Part shown: piece by piece, positions 43,498-52,212 of the stretch
Layout of the letters: each line of letters begins with the position of its first letter
Numbering within the stretch: position 1 is the first letter of the stretch
DNA from: Desulfovibrio ferrophilus
GTDB taxonomy: Bacteria > Desulfobacterota > Desulfovibrionia > Desulfovibrionales > Desulfovibrionaceae
Reading direction: 5' to 3'
DNA: 64,000 nt
Assembly: GCF_003966735.1 (NCBI RefSeq)
Contig: NZ_AP017378.1
Span: forward strand, 1,783,501 to 1,847,500
Translations under genes and position numbers: made by a program
Notes under the pieces: model-generated
Database searches by the model: none
Seen by the model: the letters and a program-made list of their open reading frames with translations, nothing else
Told to the model about the DNA's origin: nothing

Positions 43498-45462
43498 ATG
43501 ACAGAAAACTTACGAGAGACAATCAAAAGCCACTACAGAACTGGTATTTCAGATTTAGGAAAAGATTTTTTCTCGCCCTGCCTTAGCTTATGCACAGAGT
43601 ATTTTCGCTCCACAGGATTCTTTTCAAGCAGTGCTCTCATTACATGGGCTGAAGCACTGCCAAGAATCACCGAATCAGACGATATAAAAATTCAGCTACT
43701 TATATCTCCATGCTTAAGCGAAGACGATAAATCTGCTTTAAAAAAAATCATCGATCCTATTGATAAAGAGAAATATTATCAGATACTAGTTGACCAAATA
43801 TTAGTTGATGTCATCGAGTTCACTAAGAACCCATCAGCACCTGAAAACAAGGTCCGTAGAATTAAAATATTAATATGGTTAATCGCCAATAATAAACTGG
43901 AAATACGATTCGCAAAACCATCAGGGCAAGAAACAGATGGAATGTTCCATGAAAAAATTGGAATTTTCAAATATCCATCTGGAGATTCTATTGCTTTCAC
44001 CGGGTCAGCGAATGAAACACTTTCAGGACATAAAAGAAACTATGAATCAATTGATGTCTATCGAAGTTGGATAGCATCAGAAACAGAACGAGTTGAAATC
44101 AAACTTGAGCAGTTCATAGAAGCCTGGCGAGGAAATGCGCCTGGCCTTGAAGTTCTGACGCTTTCAAAAAAGGTGATGAAACTTATCAAATCATACTCGC
44201 CTCAAAGTATGCCAATTGACGAAGAAACACCGCCTTTGACAGGGGCAACCCCAGAACAACCTGACAACAAATGGCGCCACCAAGATGAGGCTGTAAGTAA
44301 ATTTCTTCTTGCAAAACAAGGCATCCTGGAAATGGCGACCGGAACAGGCAAAACGCGAACTGCAATCAAAATTATAACGCAATTAATAAAAGAAAAAAAA
44401 ATCAACAGCGTAATTATTACCACAGATGGAGTTGATCTTCTTGATCAATGGCGAAAAGAAATTGATTCATGGAATCTAAAAAACTCTTTCAACTACACCG
44501 TGCTCAGGCAATACGAAAAAAATCATGAGATGAACTTCTTTTCATCAAATCCAGAAAATAGCGCCATTATAATATCTCGAGGAGCACTCAAAGATTTATT
44601 TAAACAACTCCCCATCAACAAAAGAAATTCAATAGCAATAATACATGACGAAGTTCATGGCCTCGGCTCACCTAGCCATTGCAAAAATTTAGCAGGCGAG
44701 CATCACCAATTCGGCTACCGACTTGGGCTTAGCGCAACACCTGAAAGAGAATATGATGAAGAAGGGAACAAATTCTTATCTGATGAAATTGGGGAGACAA
44801 TCTACACTTTTAAAATTGAAGATGCGATCCAAAGAGGAATCCTCTGTGAATTTGATTATGTCGCTTTAGAATATGAACTAACTCAGAATGATAAAAAGCG
44901 CCTACAAAAAGTACACTCAAGAGAAGCGGCAAGGCGAAAGTCAGGCAACCCAATGACCAGACAAGAAGTATGGATAGAGCTATCAAAAGTATACAAGACA
45001 GCAGAACAAAAGCCAGCAGTATTCCAAAATCATATTAGAGACAAAAATGAACTACTTAAATCTACAATAGTATTCGTCGAAACAAAAGAATATGGGAACA
45101 AAATACTTCCAATAATACATACAGAAACATCAAAGTACAGAACATACTATGGAGATGACGACAGGTCACACCTCATTGAATTCTCAAACGGAAGGATAGA
45201 CTGCTTGATTACTTGCCACAGAATCTCCCAAGGAATTGACATTAAAAATCTGAAAAATGTGATTCTATTTTCTGCTGCAAGGGCAAAACTTGAGACCATT
45301 CAACGCATCGGAAGATGTTTGCGTACTGACCCAAACAATAGTTCTAAACGAGCAACAATCATAGACTTCGTACAAGGCATTAATGAAGAGAAAGCGCATA
45401 ATACAGATAAGGAAAGATACGAATGGCTAAGCGCTCTCTCAAAAACCAAGAGGACAGAATAA
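43498..45462 (+). CDS. PLD-nuclease/superfamily 2 helicase protein
   Basis: 654 residues. An N-terminal phospholipase-D-like domain carries His151-x-Lys153 in FHEKIGIF and GSAN (169-172), a single HKD-type site. The helicase part has Walker A ATGTGKT (280-286), DEVH (384-387), SATPE (412-416) and QRIGRCLR (602-609). PLD-helicase fusions occur in restriction systems, where the PLD part cuts DNA. No ribosome site is seen before the ATG, which lies after an AT-rich leader. First of five rightward genes, next one starting right after its stop. Likely the nuclease/translocase of the module. Confidence 0.85.
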   Translation: MTENLRETIKSHYRTGISDLGKDFFSPCLSLCTEYFRSTGFFSSSALITWAEALPRITESDDIKIQLLISPCLSEDDKSALKKIIDPIDKEKYYQILVDQILVDVIEFTKNPSAPENKVRRIKILIWLIANNKLEIRFAKPSGQETDGMFHEKIGIFKYPSGDSIAFTGSANETLSGHKRNYESIDVYRSWIASETERVEIKLEQFIEAWRGNAPGLEVLTLSKKVMKLIKSYSPQSMPIDEETPPLTGATPEQPDNKWRHQDEAVSKFLLAKQGILEMATGTGKTRTAIKIITQLIKEKKINSVIITTDGVDLLDQWRKEIDSWNLKNSFNYTVLRQYEKNHEMNFFSSNPENSAIIISRGALKDLFKQLPINKRNSIAIIHDEVHGLGSPSHCKNLAGEHHQFGYRLGLSATPEREYDEEGNKFLSDEIGETIYTFKIEDAIQRGILCEFDYVALEYELTQNDKKRLQKVHSREAARRKSGNPMTRQEVWIELSKVYKTAEQKPAVFQNHIRDKNELLKSTIVFVETKEYGNKILPIIHTETSKYRTYYGDDDRSHLIEFSNGRIDCLITCHRISQGIDIKNLKNVILFSAARAKLETIQRIGRCLRTDPNNSSKRATIIDFVQGINEEKAHNTDKERYEWLSALSKTKRTE

Positions 45463-45666
45463 ATGTCTATAGACACTGAACTTGAAAAGGCCGTTATTGA
45501 AGCCACACACGACCTGGGGCAAAGCCCTTTAACTGCGAACAAAATCATCGCCTGGCTCAATGAAATGAGCAACGGGAACATAACACCTGAAGACACAAAT
45601 ACATTCTTAAGCACCACATTAGACAGCATCCAAACTGATACGTACGAGGCGGAAGATGAAAATTGA
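45463..45666 (+). CDS. Small protein of the effector module
   Basis: 67 residues, acidic. It starts directly after the helicase stop codon and overlaps the ATPase gene by 11 bases, so coupling is likely. Two helices (LEKAVIEATHDLG, ANKIIAWLNEM) suggest a small helical adaptor. No family recognised. Its conserved place between helicase and ATPase suggests a linking role, which is inference. Confidence 0.75.
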   Translation: MSIDTELEKAVIEATHDLGQSPLTANKIIAWLNEMSNGNITPEDTNTFLSTTLDSIQTDTYEAEDEN

Positions 45667-47620
45667 AATTGGAGGATGGAAATCTAAAAATTTAAGATGT
45701 CCCGACATTGAAGTTAGCCTCAATCACAATGGAATACTTGCACCCATCTCCTTAATTCAAATGCCAAATGGCACGGGAAAAACAACTACTTTAAATTTAC
45801 TTAGAGCTTCAATGAGTGGAGAAGCACAGTCTTGGGACAAGAACACCATCTTAAGATATAAAAGACGCGATTCAGACTTTTCTACTGGATTTTTTGAAAC
45901 AACACTTCTTATTGACGATCGTCCCCTCACCTTCGAGCTCACACTAGACTTTCAAAACGAAACAGCAACATACACAACCACCTCACCAGGGAGTGGAGGA
46001 ATCACCAAAGGATGGAACCCCCCAACCCAGGCACACCGTTTTTTGACTGAAAAATTTGTTAGGCTATTCGTATTTGATGGTGAATTTGCAGACAGCCTCC
46101 TAGATGCCCGGCAATCTGAAGCAGAGAATGCAATTGATGCATTATGCCAACTCTACTTACTAAATGAAATTGAAAATGAAGCTGAATCAATTTGGAAAAA
46201 AGCAACCCAAAACAGCTCATCTAAAACAACCAAAGGCCTCAATAAATGGAGAAACAAAGCATCGAAAATTCACGATCGAATTGAATCAATCGAGAAAAAG
46301 CTCAAGAAGCACAATGACAGTATTTCAGAAAACAACGCCAGGCTTATAATTATAAAAACAGAGATGAGTAAACACACAAACAATGAAGAGCAAAATAGAA
46401 TTCTATATTTTGAAAAACTTGAGCTACAAGAAGCAGCAGAAAACAAATCTAAAGAGATTGCTCTCGAATTACTATCTCTTATTAGAACCCCCCATGTTTT
46501 AACGAAAAAGTTCACTAACAACCTTACAAGCTTGAAACATCAGCTTGACACATTAAAGCTACCATCCAGCACTTCGAAACAATTTTTCATTGAGCTACTC
46601 GAAGAAGATGAGTGCATATGTGGACGGCCAATGGATGGAAAAGCAAGGTCAGTAGTAAAGAAAAAAGCTGAGCAATACCTTGCAGAAGAAACTTCTGGCT
46701 TCCTCAATGGACTCAAACAAGACATAGATCAATTTCTTCAACCAGAAGGATCTTCGCATAACGACTTCAAAACAAAGCTAGACGAGCTAAGACTATCAAT
46801 TATCCACAAGAAAAGAGTAGAAAGCGAAACTAGAGCAGCCCATGATGCATTTATCGACAGCGGCGGAGAGGAATTAAAAATTCTCGAAGAAGAACGCAAA
46901 GATTTGGAAACTAAAAACGAAAAGACAAAAAAAATTATTGATGAATTTCAAAGAGAGCCTGCAGAGACAGACGATGCAAAAACAAACTGCCTCAAGTCAC
47001 TAGAAAGACAATACAAAGAAGCAAGAAAAAAGGTTGCAGAGATATCTGACACCCTTGATCTACAGTCGCGAACAGAGACATTGAAAAAAATTGCAAGACA
47101 GGCCTTAGAAAAATCAAGGCGTTACATAAGAGAAGAACTAACAAACGAATGCAACTCTAAACTTGATGTAATTTTAAGCCGAAGCCCACTTAAGATTGAG
47201 TCAATTGGAGAATCACTGAAACTAAAAAATCAAGATGGCGCCAGCGTGGGACAAACATTATCCGTTGGCTATACATTCCTAACAAATTTGCTTCATCGAG
47301 GAAAACACCAATTTCCGCTCATTGTGGATAGCCCTGCAAACCCAATCTCTTTCGAGGTACGCCAAGAAATCGGAAAAATTATTCCAAAATTATGCAAACA
47401 ATTTGTGGCATTTACCATTTCCCCAGAAAGAGCAGGCTTCGTAACAGCTCTAGAGAAGAATTGCGAGCACGGCATTCATTATATGACCATCTTCGGAAAA
47501 AGCGAAGGCACACAAGAACTACTGCATGATATCGACAAATATGAGCATGCTCAAAATGACACATGCGCGCTAGTATATGGAAAGCAATACTTTATGCAAT
47601 TTGATAGAGACCTGGAGTAA
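45656..47620 (+). CDS. SMC/Rad50-like ATPase of the effector module
   Basis: 654 residues. Walker A is MPNGTGKTT (36-44). Two helical arms flank a centre with CICGRP (Cys320, Cys322), a reduced version of the Rad50 CxxC zinc hook. The ABC signature LSVGY is at 535-539, and PLIVDSP (554-560) is the Walker B strand, with Ser where many ABC ATPases have Glu. It is distinct in sequence from DndD, its counterpart in the dnd operon. Probably senses or clamps DNA for the PLD-helicase. Confidence 0.85.
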   Translation: MKIEIGGWKSKNLRCPDIEVSLNHNGILAPISLIQMPNGTGKTTTLNLLRASMSGEAQSWDKNTILRYKRRDSDFSTGFFETTLLIDDRPLTFELTLDFQNETATYTTTSPGSGGITKGWNPPTQAHRFLTEKFVRLFVFDGEFADSLLDARQSEAENAIDALCQLYLLNEIENEAESIWKKATQNSSSKTTKGLNKWRNKASKIHDRIESIEKKLKKHNDSISENNARLIIIKTEMSKHTNNEEQNRILYFEKLELQEAAENKSKEIALELLSLIRTPHVLTKKFTNNLTSLKHQLDTLKLPSSTSKQFFIELLEEDECICGRPMDGKARSVVKKKAEQYLAEETSGFLNGLKQDIDQFLQPEGSSHNDFKTKLDELRLSIIHKKRVESETRAAHDAFIDSGGEELKILEEERKDLETKNEKTKKIIDEFQREPAETDDAKTNCLKSLERQYKEARKKVAEISDTLDLQSRTETLKKIARQALEKSRRYIREELTNECNSKLDVILSRSPLKIESIGESLKLKNQDGASVGQTLSVGYTFLTNLLHRGKHQFPLIVDSPANPISFEVRQEIGKIIPKLCKQFVAFTISPERAGFVTALEKNCEHGIHYMTIFGKSEGTQELLHDIDKYEHAQNDTCALVYGKQYFMQFDRDLE

Positions 47621-47623
47621 AAT

Positions 47624-48091
47624 ATGCCCTTCTACCTAAGAAATGACACAGACAACTGGTTCAAAAATATCAAAGACCAAAAACCATACTTTGAAACTAA
47701 ATTCGATATTTATTATCTGTGCCTCATGCTTGGCATTGCTTCTGGAAAAAAAAGCAAAGTTCATGGCAAATCAGAAACCACTGAATTCCAGAAGAATTTT
47801 GTAAAAACATATATACCAGTTCAAAAGCTTATAATTGGGCTGATGATAAGTTCAGAGCTAAAGCGGTATGGCATATCACCAACAGAAAAAACTTTGGTAC
47901 AAGAACATTTAGCAAGTATAATAGATCCAGATGTATCTACAAAACTCACGGACAAAGGGCTTAACACTTTAAATGAATATGCAAGTGGCGGATATGAAAT
48001 TTTAGCTGAAAATTTCACAAGCAAGCCATACGATGTAGAAGAATTCTTAACTAGCTACTGCGGCCTATTAGATAAAATATCAGATCAATAA
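47624..48091 (+). CDS. Unknown protein of the effector module
   Basis: 155 residues, starting 3 bases after the ATPase. It is helical and Lys/Tyr-rich: FYLRNDTDNWFKNI, FDIYYLCLMLGIASGKKSK, EFQKNFVKTYIPVQKLIIGL and YASGGYEILAENF. No family is recognised with certainty. Its length and place after the ATPase are like those of the small fourth subunit of Dnd-linked restriction operons, but this is only context. Needs profile comparison. Confidence 0.75.
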   Translation: MPFYLRNDTDNWFKNIKDQKPYFETKFDIYYLCLMLGIASGKKSKVHGKSETTEFQKNFVKTYIPVQKLIIGLMISSELKRYGISPTEKTLVQEHLASIIDPDVSTKLTDKGLNTLNEYASGGYEILAENFTSKPYDVEEFLTSYCGLLDKISDQ

Positions 48092-48112
48092 TTGTCGACC
48101 GCAGGAGAAGCA

Positions 48113-48364
48113 ATGCACTCAAGAAAAGGAAAACAATACAAGGATGGAGAGCTTGAAACCATCCTTAGCCTTGCACCTACAACCAAAAACATTCAAACCC
48201 TAAGCCTACTACTTGAAAGATCAGAAGAAGCCATCAAAATCGTGTATAAGATTGCATTCGAACATGGCCCCTTTGGGAGGGAGGCAACAATTCAAGAAAA
48301 AAAGATACTTGCCGCAAAAGAAAAAGTTGGGATCTGCATAGGCAGAAAAAGCCCTAGACCATAA
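48113..48364 (+). CDS. Small HTH-like protein
   Basis: 83 residues from the ATG at 48113 (AGGAG 6 bases upstream; a TTG at 48092 is in frame). It has YKDGELETILSLAPTTKNIQ followed by TLSLLLERSEEAIKIVYKIA, the pattern of a homeodomain-like (Myb/SANT-type) helix-turn-helix, then HGPFG. It is the last gene of the rightward module and ends 13 bases from the dndE stop. It may regulate the island or bind DNA as part of it. Confidence 0.65.
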   Translation: MHSRKGKQYKDGELETILSLAPTTKNIQTLSLLLERSEEAIKIVYKIAFEHGPFGREATIQEKKILAAKEKVGICIGRKSPRP

Positions 48365-48377
48365 CGCTTCGTACGAA

Positions 48378-48731
48378 CTAAACCATATCAGACAGTGATT
48401 TGACCTTTTGGAAAACGCTAACAACCCCACGGTTCATATGCGAAACAAACAAATCGTCAAGTTCTTCCATAGGGGCTGAATTCATATCCATCCAGACCTT
48501 CAACAATGAAACAGCAATGGACTCGTAATCTCCCAGCAATGTATGGCGATTAATCTCTCGACCTTTCTCCTGAATTTCCACATGCAAAGGATAATTACTT
48601 CGTTCCAAAGACATACAAAATCCTATTCTACAGAGAATATTAGGAGTTATACCAGTCCGGGACTTCAAAGCACGGAGCTTATTGTCCGCATCTTTTGAAA
48701 ATGGAATTTTTTGTAACTTCAGACTATTCAT
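48378..48731 (-). CDS. dndE: DNA sulfur modification protein DndE
   Basis: 117 residues from the ATG at 48731 (GAGG upstream; a GTG lies one codon before). DndE is short and helical; IPFSKDADNKLRALKSRTG followed by ITPNILCRIGFCMSL and, at the end, FVSHMNRGVV are its typical blocks. In known systems DndE binds nicked DNA and is needed for phosphorothioation. It follows dndD by 3 bases. Confidence 0.92.
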   Translation of the reverse strand: MNSLKLQKIPFSKDADNKLRALKSRTGITPNILCRIGFCMSLERSNYPLHVEIQEKGREINRHTLLGDYESIAVSLLKVWMDMNSAPMEELDDLFVSHMNRGVVSVFQKVKSLSDMV

Positions 48732-48734
48732 CAC

Positions 48735-50735
48735 TCATCCTCGCCAAAAATATTCGTTAGAGACAATTGTCTGATTACTATCTGAGTCATATTTCAAATG
48801 ATAACAATGTGAAATACTCGGACTAAGCTCATTATACCAATCCTGATCAACTTCAGTATCGGTAGATAGAATTATCACTTGCTCAGAAGCTTTAGGAAAA
48901 TAATTTTGAATCAGCTTCCTACGATGATCGCTATCGAGCCGCCCGAGGGGAGTATCAATAATCACAGGCAACGCCCTGCCTGAAGCCTTTGTAAGTGCCC
49001 AGAGCATTGCAACTGCGTACATTTGCTTTTCACCAGAACTGAGCTCTTCCTTAGGCAAAGAATTTCCATAACGATCTAAAAGCGTCACCCCAAACGTCTC
49101 AGGATCAATATCAATCTCTCGAATCAAATCTCCCTTGCGGCTTAACGAATTAAAGCATGAAGCGACGGTAGTCTTTAATTCCTCAATTTTCGCCCTGGTT
49201 AGCTTATCAATATATTCATCTAGGCCATTCTGAATACGCGCCACCATCTCAACTCGTTCACCGGCAGCTAACTCATCTTGTTCGCGTTTTACCAAACGTT
49301 CATACAATCGATTTGTTTCAGAAATTTTATTCTTAATAATTCGCTTTTGATCCTCGAGAACATGATATTCGCGCTCTTTCATCCCTAGGCGCTGGTTCAA
49401 CCCAGCCAACTCTTCCATAATTGGGTTGAGCACTGAGTCACTCGGGGATTTGGCAATCTCTCGGTCAACTTTTTGCAATTCCCGAACTACCTCTTCCAAA
49501 CGTTGAGCAAGCCGTTGCATTCTCGGCCTCGAATCTTTCTCGGCAGCACTTAACCAGGATAATACATGTTGAGACTCTGACTCAGAAAGCCCCAAGAACT
49601 CCTGGGACTCAACACCTGAATGAATCGCATTTAATCGCCCTTCAATAACGCTCGAAACTATCGCTGGGACCTGAACACCTTCACCACCAAACCCTTCCAG
49701 GGATCTCAGCAACTCTAACTCAATATTTTTCAGTTCATCCCCAACAATCCTTAGTCGCCTTTGGTCAACTTCGTTCTCAATTTGCACTACGAGTTTTTTT
49801 GCGACTGTTGGGCAAAATGAAAAAGGAAATACCTCTTCGCATTCTTCACGAATAGCTTTCTGTATTTCTTCTATAGAAGTAGCCAACTCTGATTTTCGTA
49901 CTATTAACGATTCTCGCTGCCGAGCAAAAACGTGACCTTCGCTATGGAGCTGACTTTCTTTCCTCCGAACAGCTCCTTCGATCATGTCTATATCCTTACG
50001 AACCTCACCAAGCTTTTCGATAATATTGGAAAGACCTTCCTCAAAACTAAAACGCTCACTCTCAAGAGTAGCCAGTTGCGCGACGCAGCTTTGGCTAGCG
50101 ACCTTTTTAACTTCGCGGGACCTATAAATTCCAAGGTCAGACTTTAATCTCTCAACAATATCCAAACCAAGAAGACTTCGAATAGATTCTGCAAGAGCTT
50201 TATTACCCACGCCATCTTGGGCAATATCTTGAATTTTCTTTTCACCATCAAAAAAGAACAACGTGGACAGCCGTTCAGGGATAATATCCTCGACAAAACC
50301 TTGCCAAAAATCAGCAGTAACACCCTCCAACTTCTCCCCATTTTTCTCAATCCGCAGATGCTCTAAAATGCCTTTTCCATTTCCAATCGCCCAAGATCGC
50401 TCTACAAAATAAGTGTCTGTCAACCCCATTGAGACATAATCAAACTCCAAAGCAACTGACGCGTTTGAAGAACCAACGACATCGCTAGGCGAACGATGAA
50501 TTCTGCTTCGCAAAAAATCTAAATACTCCTGCTTACTCACCCTATTACCTAAAGAGTTTTTTCCGTATAACGCCAAGCGAAGCGAATCGAATAGAGTCGT
50601 TTTTCCTGCACCGTTTTTTCCTCCGAACAAAACAACAGGCCGAATTTTATTATACTTCATCCTCGGAGTCAGATCGAAAATCTTTTTCCCTTTATATAAG
50701 CCATAATTATTAAGAATTATTTTTTTCAGCAGCAT
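48735..50735 (-). CDS. dndD: DNA sulfur modification protein DndD (SMC-like ATPase)
   Basis: 666 residues. Walker A is GKNGAGKTT (39-47), long coiled-coil arms fill the middle, and the C-terminus has LSSGEKQMYAVAMLWAL and LPVIIDTPLGRLDSDHR. The pattern of GVNEGK-free start, FFFDGEKKIQDIA near 173, and short IDTPLGRLD block fits DndD. DndD is the ATPase that opens or moves DNA while DndC adds sulfur. Its start overlaps the dndC end by 26 bases. Confidence 0.94.
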   Translation of the reverse strand: MLLKKIILNNYGLYKGKKIFDLTPRMKYNKIRPVVLFGGKNGAGKTTLFDSLRLALYGKNSLGNRVSKQEYLDFLRSRIHRSPSDVVGSSNASVALEFDYVSMGLTDTYFVERSWAIGNGKGILEHLRIEKNGEKLEGVTADFWQGFVEDIIPERLSTLFFFDGEKKIQDIAQDGVGNKALAESIRSLLGLDIVERLKSDLGIYRSREVKKVASQSCVAQLATLESERFSFEEGLSNIIEKLGEVRKDIDMIEGAVRRKESQLHSEGHVFARQRESLIVRKSELATSIEEIQKAIREECEEVFPFSFCPTVAKKLVVQIENEVDQRRLRIVGDELKNIELELLRSLEGFGGEGVQVPAIVSSVIEGRLNAIHSGVESQEFLGLSESESQHVLSWLSAAEKDSRPRMQRLAQRLEEVVRELQKVDREIAKSPSDSVLNPIMEELAGLNQRLGMKEREYHVLEDQKRIIKNKISETNRLYERLVKREQDELAAGERVEMVARIQNGLDEYIDKLTRAKIEELKTTVASCFNSLSRKGDLIREIDIDPETFGVTLLDRYGNSLPKEELSSGEKQMYAVAMLWALTKASGRALPVIIDTPLGRLDSDHRRKLIQNYFPKASEQVIILSTDTEVDQDWYNELSPSISHCYHLKYDSDSNQTIVSNEYFWRG

Positions 50736-52212
50736 GTACGAGATCCCCTATGCCGGTTTGTTGCTCAGAATTTTGCCTTGCGATTTCAGCGAATACCTCA
50801 TCTCGAGTTCGCCAGTCTTTCTTCAAAATCGAATGAACATTATCAAAGATTTTCGATCTTCGGCTCATGCCATTGTATCTTTGTTCCATGGCAAAAAGGT
50901 CAGTTAAAAGGCCAACTGGCAATTCATGCTTCTCACACACATCACGCAGAATATTGTGCTCCGTCACTCCCATTCCTGACCAATCATCTCTTGGTGCATC
51001 GAGATCAACGCCCACTTCATCCTTATAAATCTGCTTGAAGGAATCACCCCAATCTCCTTCCTCGCAACGCCACAGCTGGCGGATGGCCAAAAGCTCGTCT
51101 CGGCGTATAAGCTCCAACTCAAGATCGCCTTTAAGCAGTCGAGCCTGAGTTTGGGCCTGCAATAATTTCCGTAAAATTATTTTTCGAAATTGGAATGTAT
51201 ATGGTCCCCAAATAATGGATTTTTTACCGTCAGCATCCGTCCATGTCTGAACATTCCCAGTACGCCGCCTAAACTCACGTATATCCCCTTTCTTCTCCGG
51301 GTCTTGTGTAGTGGTCAGCCAATCTCGGAACTTCAGCAGGGGCATCATCCATGCATTGCCCTCTTTCAAAACAGTAGCTTCCATCGAAATATCATTTTGG
51401 ACGACGGTGCATGTCCAACAGCCAAATCTACTATTCCCAAATGTTTTTTCGGCAAGTTCGTCTTCTCCATCATCATCAGCCTTTTGAGCATTACGATAAA
51501 GAATCTTAAGCTCGCTATGATCACCACCCCAAGGAGCATCGTGCTTATCTAAGAATTCCCAGACTTCTTCTGTCGTCCAATCTTCAATTGGAGAAAAAAC
51601 AGATGCACTTGGCAAATCTTTATGTTGTGAAACATATTTTGATATAATTTTTCGACCAATTTTCTTACCATCTTCTGTCGTTCTTTCTGCTTGCATGCTG
51701 CTTGCACGAGCTGAACTTTCATCTCTCCTTACACCAAGAGCTATTACGACGTCCCCATGTACTGCAATCTTATCTTTGATAAACCTGCTTGTCGGTTTAA
51801 TTTTCATTCGATCTGTACACCAACGAAAATTGCGATATGGCGCAGGATACCCACGTCCAATCAGGTTAACCCAAAATGTTTCATCTACATCAGGGGTCAC
51901 CGTATAAGCTTCGATAGGGATTTCAGATAAAGCAGCAGAACGGTTCAAATGATCAATCTTACTATGCAGATATTTCTCTATTAACGGCATCTCAACATAT
52001 GTATCAGAAGATATGCAATATATTTTCTTTTTCAATTTAGATAAAGACAGCTGAGACAGTGCCATCCATATCAAATGCAACACTGTAGTCGAGTCTTTAC
52101 CCCCACTAAAACCGATAATCCAAGGCCTATCATCAGCAGTATATAAATCTTGTATTGTGGCACATATCAAATCTATTTTATCACGAGTAATATTACTTTC
52201 TTCCGGCAGCAT
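50710..52212 (-). CDS. dndC: DNA phosphorothioation protein DndC (PAPS-reductase-like)
   Basis: 500 residues from the ATG at 52212 (GAGG 7 bases upstream; a TTG at 52230 is in frame). The PP-loop IIGFSGGKDSTT is at 32-43. RFGCWTC near 262-268 offers the cysteines of the iron-sulfur cluster. DndC activates DNA backbone phosphates with ATP and passes sulfur into them. It overlaps dndB by 20 bases, so B and C are translationally coupled. Confidence 0.95.
   Translation of the reverse strand: MLPEESNITRDKIDLICATIQDLYTADDRPWIIGFSGGKDSTTVLHLIWMALSQLSLSKLKKKIYCISSDTYVEMPLIEKYLHSKIDHLNRSAALSEIPIEAYTVTPDVDETFWVNLIGRGYPAPYRNFRWCTDRMKIKPTSRFIKDKIAVHGDVVIALGVRRDESSARASSMQAERTTEDGKKIGRKIISKYVSQHKDLPSASVFSPIEDWTTEEVWEFLDKHDAPWGGDHSELKILYRNAQKADDDGEDELAEKTFGNSRFGCWTCTVVQNDISMEATVLKEGNAWMMPLLKFRDWLTTTQDPEKKGDIREFRRRTGNVQTWTDADGKKSIIWGPYTFQFRKIILRKLLQAQTQARLLKGDLELELIRRDELLAIRQLWRCEEGDWGDSFKQIYKDEVGVDLDAPRDDWSGMGVTEHNILRDVCEKHELPVGLLTDLFAMEQRYNGMSRRSKIFDNVHSILKKDWRTRDEVFAEIARQNSEQQTGIGDLVHAAEKNNS

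Noticed and set aside
43498-48364. Calling the rightward module DndFGH
   Set aside because: Gene number, sizes and domains (PLD nuclease plus helicase in one chain, separate SMC ATPase) do not fit the usual DndF, DndG and DndH proteins.
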